From Rhineura floridana (lineage: Eukaryota > Chordata > Lepidosauria > Squamata > Rhineuridae): 64,000 nucleotides of DNA. The stretch is from positions 11,095,100 through 11,159,099 of the forward strand of contig NC_084500.1 of NCBI RefSeq assembly GCF_030035675.1. Reading direction: 5' to 3'. Of the stretch, positions 31,701 through 43,600 are shown piece by piece (position 1 is the stretch's first letter; every line of letters starts with the position of its first letter). The notes beneath the pieces are model-generated. The model had not been told where the DNA came from. It was given only the letters and a program-made list of their open reading frames with translations, and ran no database searches. Both the position numbers and the translations under genes were made by a program.

Positions 31701-34700
31701 ACGTCCAGCGTTTGCTAGAGTCCAGCTCCCATCAACCCCAGCCAGCATGGCCAATGGTCAGGAAGGATGGAGGTTGGAGTCCAGCAACATCTCGCTGCTG
31801 CCAGCTTACCTCCCCCTGGTATACATGATATGCTGGCCCTTCACAATCAATGGCTGTTAGCCGTAAGGATGAAACGGAACCTCCAGGTTCAGAGGCAGTG
31901 TACCCCTGAATATCAGGCGATGCAACCTGCCTGCCTGCCTGCCTGCCTGCCTGCGGGTTTTCTTGAAGCATCTGATTGGCCACCATGGGAAGGAGGAAGC
32001 AGGACTAGACAAGCTCAGGAAAGGCAGGAGTGAGGCTATCCCCAAGCAGAACTTCCCAGTAAACCTTGGGAAGACCAGTTGTTCCTTTGGATCACACTGG
32101 GCTGATGGGGACTCCTTATCTTTTTGCTTCGGCACAGCAGCGACATCAGCAAAACGCATCATACCTGAGGCAACTGACAAGAGAGGGCTCAAAAGTGTGC
32201 TCCACGATAAAGCGGTCAGCCTTTATATCTCCGTGTGTGTGTCCTCAGTAATAGATTACCACAGCTGTCCCTCTGGAATTTGTCAGCTAACGCACTCACC
32301 AAATGGATCTCTCTCTCCTTCACAGTTACATGGAATCACCCACACCAACCCTTGCCTACGTCAGTGTCCTGCATCTGGGTCCCCAGATGTTTTCGGACTG
32401 CAACTCCCATGATCCCTTGACCGCAGGGGATGGTGGGAGTTGTAGTCCCAGAACATATGGGGACCTGAGGTGGAAGAGCGGCCTACATGGTTGAGCGGCC
32501 TACATGGTTGAGAGTAGTGGTGGACAAATCTGTCAGTTTTGATTCCTCTCCGTTTCTCACCTTTTTCCAAGCTGACGTTCAGTTCTCCAGGCTGCCCTCT
32601 CTGGTTGGGACTCGCCAACGTTTGCTGGTGTTTCCGTGGGCATTTCGAGCAGGAGATCCTCCTCCCGGCCCTCCCTGGAGATGCCGTTGGGGATTGAACC
32701 TGAGGCCTTCTGCATGCCAAGCAGATGTGCGGCCCTGAGCTGTGGGCGGCTCTTCCGTAAATAGTCTCCTGAAGCCCAGCCAGCATCCCAATGGAAAGGA
32801 AGGGAGACGAGTTCAGAAGGCATTATTATACAGGAAACCAATTCTAGGCAGGAAACTCGCGGGCTATTTTCTTCACCAGCTGTTGGTCTGAGGCTCTTTG
32901 AAATGTCCACCCAGTGAATTCCCCAGAGCAATCGGTTCTGTCAAGCACTTTCCCTGCCTTTGTTTCGTTGCTATGACTAGCTTGCTACCAGTTTATATTT
33001 GAAGGCGCTTGACGTGGCTCCTTTGTCTGGGTCCGTGGGTGTTCTCCCAGTCTCACTCCCTGCATCAACCTGATCACAACCAGCAACCCCCCTGGGATCT
33101 CCCACTTAATCTTCCTGATTTAACCCAAGCTTGGGAACTTTCTCTGTTTACTAAAAGTGGTGTAGCCTTTGCCAACCTGGTGCTCTCCCTATGTTTCCTT
33201 ATTTATTTTACAAATGTATTTATAACAACAACAACAACAACAATAATAATATGAAATGGACTGCCTTCAAGTCAATTCCGACTTACGGCAACCCTATGGA
33301 TAGAGTTTTCGTGGTAAGCGGTATGCAGAGGTGGTTTACCATTGCCTTCCTCTGACAGGCTGAGGCAGTGACTGGCCCAAGGTCACCCAGTGAGCTTCAT
33401 GGCTGCGTGGGGATTCGAACCCTAGTCTCCCAGGGCGTACTCTAACTCCTTAGCCACTGCACCACACTGGCTCTCCAATAATAATAATAATAATAATAAT
33501 GGACTGCCTTCAAGTCAATTCCAACTTTTATAGGGTTTTCATGGTAAGTGGTATTCAGAGGTGGTTTACCATTGCCTCCCTCTGAGGCTGAGAGGCAGGG
33601 ACTGGCCCCAGGTCACCCAGTCAGCTTCATGGCTGTGTGGGGATTTGAACCCTGGTCTCCCAGGTGGTTGTCCAGCACCTTAACTACTATACCACACTGG
33701 GTCTCTAATAATAATAATAATAATTTAAGGGATATACATGAAAGTATCAACATTTTCACTATCACATTGGAGAGCCACTCTTCTGGTATTCACGGTTAAA
33801 TGAGATCAACAGAGGCAAACCATTTTTTATAAATCATATTTATGAGTTCCAAATTTCGTACATTGGTGCAGGTAACAAACTGTGCAGATAATTTGCTGTA
33901 GCATAAGTGACAAATTCCCACCAAATGACATAGAAGTCTTCCGGGTTTTCAGATCCTTTCAACACTTTTGAATTGTGTTTTATTTTCTCAGATATTGCCA
34001 GATTCCAGACATTATTAGACCACAAAGGCAATTGTAAATTGTGTAATGTTTTCCATTTTTGAACGACAGACATTAGAGCTGCTGCCAACAGCCACAATAA
34101 TAGTTCCTTTGAATGAATATTTTGCAAATTTATAAACTGCTTCACAGCCTGAAGCCACCAAAGCAGTGCAAGTAGCAAGACAAAAATCAGAGGAGAGCTG
34201 ACTGAGGGGAGATATGACAGCATTCTTCAAGTACTTCAAAAGGTTGTCACACAGAGGAGGGCCGGGATCACTTCTCAGTCATCCCAGAGTGCAGGACACA
34301 GGATAATGGGCTCAAGTTACAGGAAGCCAGATTTCAGCTGAACATCAGGAAAAACGTCCTGTTAGTGCGATACGACAGTGGAACCAATGACCTAGCGAGG
34401 TGGTGGGCTCTCCAACAATGGCAAGAGGCAGCTAGACAGCCACCTGTTGGATCTGCTTTAATTTGGATTCCTGCATTGAGCAGGGGGTTGGACTTGATGG
34501 CCTTACAGGCCCCTCCCAACTCTACAACTCTATGATTCGATGAAGTTAAAATGCACAATTGTGGGAAGGGACTGTAGTTCTGATGCTTTGCTTATAGAAG
34601 ATCTGAGGTTCAGTCCCTGACATCTCCAGGTAGGGCTGGGAGAAACTCCTGCTTGAAACCCTGGCCCACTGCCAGTCAGTGTAGACAATACTGAACTAGA

Positions 34701-37700
34701 CGGACCAATGGTCTGACTCTGTATACGGCAGTTTCCCATGTTCCTAAATTCTAAAAACAATACCACTCCTACACATCCCAAAAAACAATCACCATTCCTA
34801 CAGATGTGCAATTAATACTTGATGAATGACCGGCTCACACCCTAGGGAAAGCCTTCTTGGACAAAGCCCCCTTCAGTAGGTGGTAGGTGCCTAAGCGTCC
34901 TGACGTTGGGTGCTTGTCTAATTTCAGCGGGCAGCTGATTCCAGAGGGCTGGAGCTGCCACACGAAAAGTCCGGTGATTAGTTCAGAGTAAGCACACCTC
35001 TGCTCTGGGGCACGGGGTACTCTTAGCAGTGCCCCACCTGAGGAGCACAGCTGCCCTGTAGGAATATATGGGGCAAGGCGGTCCCTTGGGTAACCTGGTC
35101 CAAAGTTGTTTGGGCTTTAAATGCTAAATTGATTGAATTGATTGCTACTGATGTCATCATTTGCATTTTTGTAAGCCACTTTGAGCATATTTGTATGGAA
35201 AAGTGGCATATAAATTCAAGCAATAAATAAATAATAAATAAATAAAAGTGCAACCATGAACTGTGCCTGGTAGCAGTTCCCTCAGGAGAAGGGCCATACC
35301 TCAGTAGCAGAGCGTCTCCCTGCTTGAAACCCAAGAGTGCTGCTGCCAGTCAGTGTCAACAGTACTGAACAACATGGACCTATATTCCTCAGCAGAGGTT
35401 TGATGTGGTGTCGATAGGATACCCTAGTCAGCAACCCAGTGGCTGCATTCTGCACCTGCCACAGCTTGCAGGTGAAGTTGGAACAACAACTTCAGGCCCA
35501 GGCCCAGCCGTGTGTTTTACAGGCTGTACCATAGCTAGGTTAGGTTTCCTTCAGATGACTCTTGTGACATTCTTATTTAGTGTTTTCTTTTCACCAATAA
35601 ACAAGCAGAGTAGAGTGATAAATATTCAAAACTTATAAGGGAAATGGCTGAATTAGAGCTTATGAAGAAATTTGATTCTCCCCATTTGAGCATGAATGGA
35701 GCCATTGGTTTCCTGGCCCACCACAAGCATTCATGGAGGATCTGTTACCGTGGAAGACTCCAGATGTTTTGGACTACAACTCCCATCAGCCCCAGCCAGG
35801 ATAGCTGGGTGGGGCTGATGGGAGCTGTAGTCCACAACATCTAGAAGGTGCCAAGATGGCGAAGACTGACTTTAAAGAAGACATTTTGCTTGAGTTTTGT
35901 AAAACCAGTTTTATCCTTGTTGTTATAGCCTGGCGAAACAAGAAGTTGCTATCTTAAACCATCTAAGCAAGAAACCTGGTGTGATCATGCCCACTGTAGC
36001 AGAGAAAGAGGTGAGTCTAAATCTGGCATGCCCTTATTCCAAAGGAGCATAAGAGGCCAAAGCCTTGCAAGTGCAGTGATTTGGGAGACAGTGTGGTGTA
36101 GTGGGTAGAGTGTCAGGCTAGGATTTGGGAGGCCCAGGTTCTAATCTCCACTTGGCGATGAAGCACACCTTAGAATAGCCACTTTCTTTTAGCTAACCTA
36201 CCTCAAATGACTGTTGTGAGTATAAAATGGTAGGTATGTGAGCTATGTAAGCTATGTATACTAGCTTTGGGGGTAGAGCATATAGCCTTGGGTTCAATTT
36301 TTTATTTATTATTTATAATAATTATTTATCAATCTCTGGCATCTCTAGGTATGATTGGGAAGGGCCTTTGCCTGAAACCCTGTCGTGTCACTGCCAGTCT
36401 GTGTAGACAATATTGAGCTGGATGAACTAATGGTCTTGTTTAGTATAAGGCAACTTCCTATTTTTACAAGGCTCCAATTGTCTGAGTGGCAGCATGTATC
36501 TAGATTCTATTTCCTTTGGAAAAAGCTCACTGGAGACTTAACAACATTTTGTGATATATAGTTTATGTGTTGGATGAGAGCTTTGCAAATACCGTGGACC
36601 GTGAAAAAGACCAATAATTGGGTGTTGGAACAAATTAAACCAGAAGTATCACTAGAAGCTAAAATGATGAAACTGAGGTTATCACACTGTGGACACATAA
36701 TGAGAAGACATGATTCCCTAGAAAAGACAATAATGCTAGGAAAAACAGAAGGGAGTAGAAGAAGAGGAAGGCCAAACAAGAGATGGATTGATTCCATAAA
36801 GGACGCCACAGACCTGAACTCAACTTGAAGACACATAACAACAACAATACTAGTTGAACATAGGTGGAGATTCATAGCATTAGACACCCTAAACTCTTCT
36901 GGAGCTTCATTTAGCTCTCTGCCCTGTTGCCTCATCTTTGACTCCAGCTGCTTTCTTTAAAATGATTGAATCGTGTGTATTTTTTCCTTCCTTTCCTGCC
37001 CAGAGGCTTCTCCAGAATGGTACCAAGCAAAGGTCTGGGTGTCCAAGGCATGTAAAAATTAAAAACTGGGAAACCGGGACAAGCCTTCAAGACGTGTTGC
37101 ACCATCAGGCCAAAGAGGTAAGGTGTTGGGGGTGTGTGTGCCAGCAGTGGGCAAGGCTGGTGCCCAAAGCGAGGAGAGCAGCCCAGAGCCACTCTCTACT
37201 TTGGCTCTCAGACATCTAGGAGGCCACTTCATTGTTATATGCAGCAAATGCTGCCAATACTAGTAGTGGGAGCAAGTGGCAGAGCATAGTTTGGGATCAC
37301 TTTGAGTTGGTAATGGACCCCAGTGGAGGCTGGTCCTTTCGGGCGCATGGGATGCTGCCCCAACAACTTCAGTCTGCCCTCAGCCAGCCCCAACCTCCCT
37401 GACATCTTACTTACGGCCAGGCCGGGCGAGGGGCACTGGCTGTCAACTTCCTCCTCTGTAATCTCAGTGTTGACCCTTTTAAAACACAGCACAGAGAAGA
37501 ATGAGGGCAAGGCTAGAATTCGTTGGCTCTGCCTGTGATTGGCTCTGGCTCCGCCTACTGTCGGGCATCCTGCCTTCCGCCCCGCCAGTCCCAACAGGCA
37601 CCAGCTGCCACTGGTGAATCCGAACAGTAGCTGGAACGGAAAGGTTTTGCCACTCTTGTGAAAAATAGGTAGAGAACTCTACCTCCTAACGTCAGTGGGG

Positions 37701-40578
37701 GCTCCAGCAGTAAACATTAACCCTCCTGATCAGGCTCATTGATAGCCTCTCGCTCCCTCATCAACATTTAAAAAACGCTTTCCTTAGACTCTTGAATAAA
37801 AATGTAAATGTACTGCCTTCAAGTCGTTTCTGACTTATGGCGACCCTATGAATAGGGTTTTCATGAGGCTGAGAGGCAGTGACTGGCCCAAGGTCACCCA
37901 GTGAGCTTCATGGCTGTGTGGGGATTCGAACCCTGGTCTCCCAGTAAAATATTAATAGCCAATAAAATGGGCAAGAACTCTGCCCCTTCTTTCCGTCGGG
38001 AGTGGAAATCCTACCCCCGCCAACAGCTCCATGAGGATTTAACATGCGTGGTGGCCACAGAATGTTGAGTGTCTGGGAGGAAAGATTGGAAACTTGGAGG
38101 GGGAATGGAATGGCATCTCTTTGGAAAGGACATGGCTGGCTGGAACCCTGAACAGGAGTACTCCACGCTGCGACATTTTGTTGCAGTGTGTGCCACTTGT
38201 TTTTCAAAAAGGGAAGTTGTGATGTTGCAAGTGAAGAAGGGGTGCATCAGATGATGACATTGCAGCTGATATCTTCACCCCGACTCTGCCCACTGCTCAT
38301 GCCAGCCATGGATTTTATCCACCTGTTTCTCTCTCTCTCTCTCTTTTTTGCTATTTTTACTTCAGGTTCTTCACTGCAGGACCAAAGTGTGCCAGGGATC
38401 TGTCATGAACCCCAAAGGTTTGGTCAGAGGTCCCCGAGATGGCCCCATCCTGAGAGATGAATTATTACCCCAAGCAATAGAGTTTGTCAATCTATTCTAC
38501 AATGCATTTAAAGAGTGAGTGCTTGTTTGGTCTTATGATGATTCTATCTGACATGCACTGATTGGAAACAAAGCAGTATGTCTGCCTCCAAAACTTTTGC
38601 TGAGGTGAACACAATTCAAAGTGGGATCGTGTATAACTGCCCCGATACCATCAGGAGCACAAATCATCATGAATGTACAATAAAAAAGGGTGTCTGGAGG
38701 GGTCCTTAGTGCCTCTCTGCTGAACCCCTGATCTATTTTGTGTTTGAGGAATATTGTCATGACTGATAGTTCATCAAAGCTGGATGAGAAGGTACCTGCA
38801 ATTTCCTCCTAGTTCCCAGGCTGGGGTTTTAATCATCTCTCCAGTTCCAAATTAGCTTCATAAATGATCCAGATGTCTTTTAAAAAACAACACACATTTG
38901 AAAATGTGGTTTATTTTAAATTGACTATCCCCCATCTGCCAATTAATTTTTATGAAAGCAGTTTCTAATATCCAAGATTGTTCTCCTGCCCTGCTGATTG
39001 CTTTTGAGTCAATTCTTTTAAATTAGAGCTAACAAGCTTCTGCTTTCATGGAGGCTTGTAGCGTAATACATCCGTAGCTAATTGGCAGCCATCAAAACAC
39101 CATGAAATCTCAGCGCCCTTGGTTCATTTCCCATTTTGAAAATGTCACAGCGCTAAATGTCAGACAGGTCTGGCAATTCATCGCATCCTTGCCCCTCCAC
39201 CAGGAATCTGGGGGAGTTTGGAGCACCTCTGTCTTCTCAGGAAGGACATGCAGAAGCACACGTGAAGAATTGCTTTTCCAGAAAAAGAGGGTTTCTGAGC
39301 TTAAGCTTTTCCAGAAAGCCCACTTCCTAATTCCTGATAATGGGCAGAAGTCATAGAATCGTAGAGTTGGAAGGGGTCTATAAGACTATCCAGTCCACCC
39401 CCCTGCTCAATGCAGGAATCCAAATTAAAGCATCCCCGACAGGTGGCTGTCCATGAAGCTGCCTCTTGAATGCCTCCAGTGTTGTAGAGCCCACCACCTC
39501 CCTAGGTCATGGGTTCATTCTCATACCGCTCCAACAATTAGGAGGTTTTTCCTGATGTTCTGTTGAGAACTGAGAAACGGCAACCTAAGATTGAGCTGCC
39601 AAACCTGGTTGGCTTCTGTACATGGAATAAGAGAAGGGTCCCTCTTGCCCTTTGCGTTGGGCAGCAAAATGTCATTCCCTAGTGGGACCTTTGCTGGGTA
39701 ATTTATTGTGCATCGGCAATCCCATCTGTGTGTCTCCTTGATCCAAAAGATATGGCTGAAGGGATATTTTTGTACTCTCCTCTTTGAACGGTGTTAGCTC
39801 AAAGTGGTGCTACTCATTGTTTACTGTTTCCTTCTACCTCCCAAAAAAACCCCAGGCCAAAAATAGAAGAGCACCTGGCGCGTCTGGAAGCTGTGGCCGA
39901 AGAGATTGAAACAACAGGAACTTATCAGTTGACCACGGAGGAACTCATCTTTGCAACAAAACAGGCCTGGAGAAATGCTCCGAGATGCATTGGGAGAATC
40001 CAGTGGTCCAATTTACAGGTGACTGGTTTGTTTCAAAATGGTGACTTGTGCCTGTTGGGACTGGTGGGGCGGACGGCAGGGAGCCCGAACAACAGGTGGA
40101 GCCAGAGCCAATGAGAGCCAACCAGTTCTTGTTTTGTCTCCACCCCCTTCTCTGCTGAGCTCTGCAAGGAGCGACACTGAGACTAAGGAAGTGGAAGCAG
40201 ACAGGCACCACCACCCCCTGGACTGGTTGTAAGTAAGAAGGCAGGCTGGTGGGGGCTGGCTAAACACAGGCTGAAGTTGGTAGGGCACTGTCCCATTCGC
40301 CCTAATAGACCACCCTCCATTGGTCAGTGTACATGCACTTTACAGCATTTCATTTCTCAGATGAAGTACCCAAGGAGCTTCCAATTTTTTTTAAAAAAGG
40401 GCAGACAACAGAGGTTAGGGAGGAAGAGGTGGCATGACAGGTGAATATGAGTCAGTCAAATTTGAGTTTTGCCCACGCAGCCACCCAAAAGACCTTCAAA
40501 AAGCAAAGAAAGAGCCCCAATCTCAGTCCCTCTCCCAGAGCTACAGTTTTCAGAGTGGTTGTTTTATTTTTATTTTTA

Positions 40579-40616
<38 letters not shown>

Positions 40617-43600
40617 GGTGGTGGTGGTGGTGGTGGTGGTGGTTGTTATGATGATGATGATGATGGTTATGATTATGATTAACATTTATATACCATATTT
40701 CCTCCAAGGAGCTCAAAGTTGTGTACAGTGTTTTCCCTTCTGCATTTTATCCTCACAACAACCCTGTGAAGTAGGTTAGGCTGAGAGGCAGTGACTTGCC
40801 CAAGGTCACCCAGTGAGCTTCATGACTGAGTGGGGATTTGAACCCTGGTCTCCCAGGTCCCAGCCCAATGTTCTAACCACTTCTGACTCTTGACAGTCCA
40901 TCCCTCTTCCCAGGGAACTCTGGGGGTTGTAGCTCTGTGAGAAGATGGCGGGGGCGTCTCCTAACAGCTCTCAGCACCCTTCACAAACTACAATTCCCAG
41001 GATTCCTTGAGGGAGAAGTCATGACTCTTTGAAGCGGTATCATAGTGCTTAAATGTATGGTGCGGATTTGGGGTAGGTGTCATCTAAGGTTGCCACTGTC
41101 ACCCCTTTGCTGCCTTCTGGGTTGTGTGGGAAAGGTAATTACGTTGTTTTTGTTGCTGCTTCCAGGTATTTGATGCCCGTAGTTGTACTACAGCCAAGGA
41201 AATGTTTGAGCACCTCTGTCGACACTTGGAGTATTCCACCAATGAAGGAAATATACGGTATGAGCTCTTTTCCTCCACCCTCCTTGGGCTCCTTAGAAGG
41301 CAGGGAACGGGTTGACATTCGCTCCGTCTCTTGGAACAGATCTGCCATCACTGTCTTTCCCCAGAGGACTGATGGGAAGCACGACTTCCGAATATGGAAC
41401 AGCCAACTCATCCGATACGCCGGTTACCAAATGCCGGACGGTTCTGTGGTGGGCGACCCAGCCAATGTGGAGTTCACACAGGTAGGCGTGAAAGCCAGGG
41501 AGTGCCAAAAATCAATGTAAACAGAACTGGCGTATTCGTGGTCTTTTGATCAAGCTGGCTGCACTCCCAGAGGGCAACTTGCAACAGCCAACCCCCTTCC
41601 TACGTCTGAACTTTTTCCAATCCTGGGGGAGTGCTACAAAAATGAAAAAAAAAGTTGAAAAGGGCAGGTGGGAGATTAGATTAGTAGTCGTTTGTCAGCC
41701 CTATTTGGAAATGCAGATACTCTTATCTCTGAGCTGCGGCCCCTCCCCAGTAAAAGATTTCTCTCAGGAGGAACTTAGGAAGCTCAGCCACTGGCCCATT
41801 TAGCTCAGTGCTTCCCACACTGACTGGTGGCGACTTTCCAGGGATTCAGGCAGAGGTTTCTCCCAGCCCTTTCTAGAGATGCTGGGGATTGAACCTGGGA
41901 TCTTCTGTGTGCAAAGCGGATGCTCTGCCACTGAGCTATGGCCCTCCCCTGTATTATTGCAGTTACAGTTCTTAGTTATAGAAATGTACGAAATGAATAA
42001 ATACCAGATCGGATGGTGACACACTTTCCAGTCTGGAGGGGGAAGGGGGCAGGCAATGTGAGTGGCATGATCTGATTCCCTCCACTGGCTGTGGACTACG
42101 GAGGCTGACTGCAGGTCAGGAGTGCATCAGTCCCTGAAGAAAGCACCTGCACAAAGTTGGTCGTAGAAGTGGTCCGTTAGGGTGCATGAGGCACTGCCCC
42201 ACCAACCTCAGCTAGCCCCCACCGGCCGGCCTTCTTACTTCAACTAATCCAGGGTGAAACTGCCTGCCAGCTTCCTCATTCTGCTTTGTCTCAGTGACGT
42301 CCTTGCAGATCTCAGTAGAGAAGAGGAAAGGGACAGAAGTAGGGAAGGAAAGACCTGTCTGTGTTGGTTTTCTCAGTTTCTCATTTTTCCAATGTTAAAT
42401 TCAGTTCTCGTTGGACTACGACCTGGGAGACCAGGGTTCGAATCCCCACATAGCCATGAAGCTCACTGGGTGACCTTGGGCCAGTCACTGCCTCTCAGCC
42501 TCATAAAAACCCTATTCATAGGGTCGCCATAAGTCGGAATCGACTTCAAGGCAGTACATTTACATTTCTACAGCAATCTGCAATTTTTTAAAAAAAATCC
42601 TCATGAAAATTCTCCACCATTTTAGTGCAAATTTCTCCAAATAAACACATTTTTGTAGGCAGTTTTGACAAAGGCACACATTTTTGCAAGCCATTTCTCA
42701 TCACATCATCCCTTTTTTGCACTCATGTATTTTTTATTTCCACTCAAGTATTCATTTTTATGCACACCCAAATATATGCATTTTTGTAAATGTTGTTTAG
42801 TTGGCGAACTGCATCCCCAAATTCTAATAAATGTGAATTTCAAAGGATGGCTGCGTTTCAGGTCTCGTATGGTTTCAGAAATTGCAAATTTGATAAATTC
42901 TGCTTGAGGTGTGACCTGAATTGAAATTCTCACCCAAACCTAGACAGAACTGATGTCACTTGGCTCTGCCTGTCATTGGCTCTGGCTCCACCATCTGTTG
43001 GGCTCCCTGCCTTCCGCCCCACCAGTCCCAATGTGCACCAGTCACCACTGGCCCTTAGGGAGCATCAAGGGAGTTAAGTCTCTTTTTGCCTCGATACAGA
43101 GGGGAAAAACCCCAGCCCACCTCATGTCTTTCACTTCTCCCAGCTATGCATGCAGCTTGGTTGGAAGCCCAAATACGGCTGCTTTGATGTGGTTCCACTG
43201 ATCCTCCAAGCTGACGGTCAAGACCCAGAACTATTTGAACTGCCGCCAGAGCTCATCCTTGAAGTGCCGATGGAGCATCCCACGTAAGTGCCTTGGCTTT
43301 AGATGACAGCATCCTGCGCCTGTTTTTGACTAGCAGGCCAGCCATTGTTGAAGCGAGGTCATTTCTCTGGGCCTCTAGGGTGAAATTACATTGAATTAGG
43401 GTGCTTCCAGACCGTTGCTGTTTTAGGGCAGGATTCGATCACATACTGGCAAATTCTGGTTGCACACTTACAGTGGAATGGGAGGTCTTGCACGACAAAC
43501 CACCTTTCCCAAAAGATCCGAGTTTTTGCAAAAAGGAAGGTGATGGAAAAATGAAAATGTGGGGTAACCCTTACTTTGACGCAACGTCATTGAACCTCCC

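Larger units (their letters stand above)
42160..43050 (-). mobile_element. Element B interrupted by element A, itself interrupted by a SINE
   Basis: Element B outer parts are 42160-42339 and 42943-43050, ending CAGTCCCAATGTGCACCAG and TCACCACTG. Element A (42340-42942) lies inside with an 8-bp duplication GACAGAAG/GACAGAAC, and a Sauria SINE (42412-42567) inside that. Confidence 0.85.

Noticed and set aside
33840-34223. Membrane protein gene suggested by hydrophobic reverse frame
   Set aside because: The peptide resembles the L1 ORF2 C-terminus and is cut by a CR1 insertion at its upstream end.
36565-36828. Host gene in NOS2 intron 3
   Set aside because: The peptide is the C-terminal part of Bov-B ORF2 and ends in the element's own 3' tail.
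40441-40779. Protein with poly-Ile, poly-Val and poly-Met runs
   Set aside because: It is a translation of a compound microsatellite and changes character with frame.
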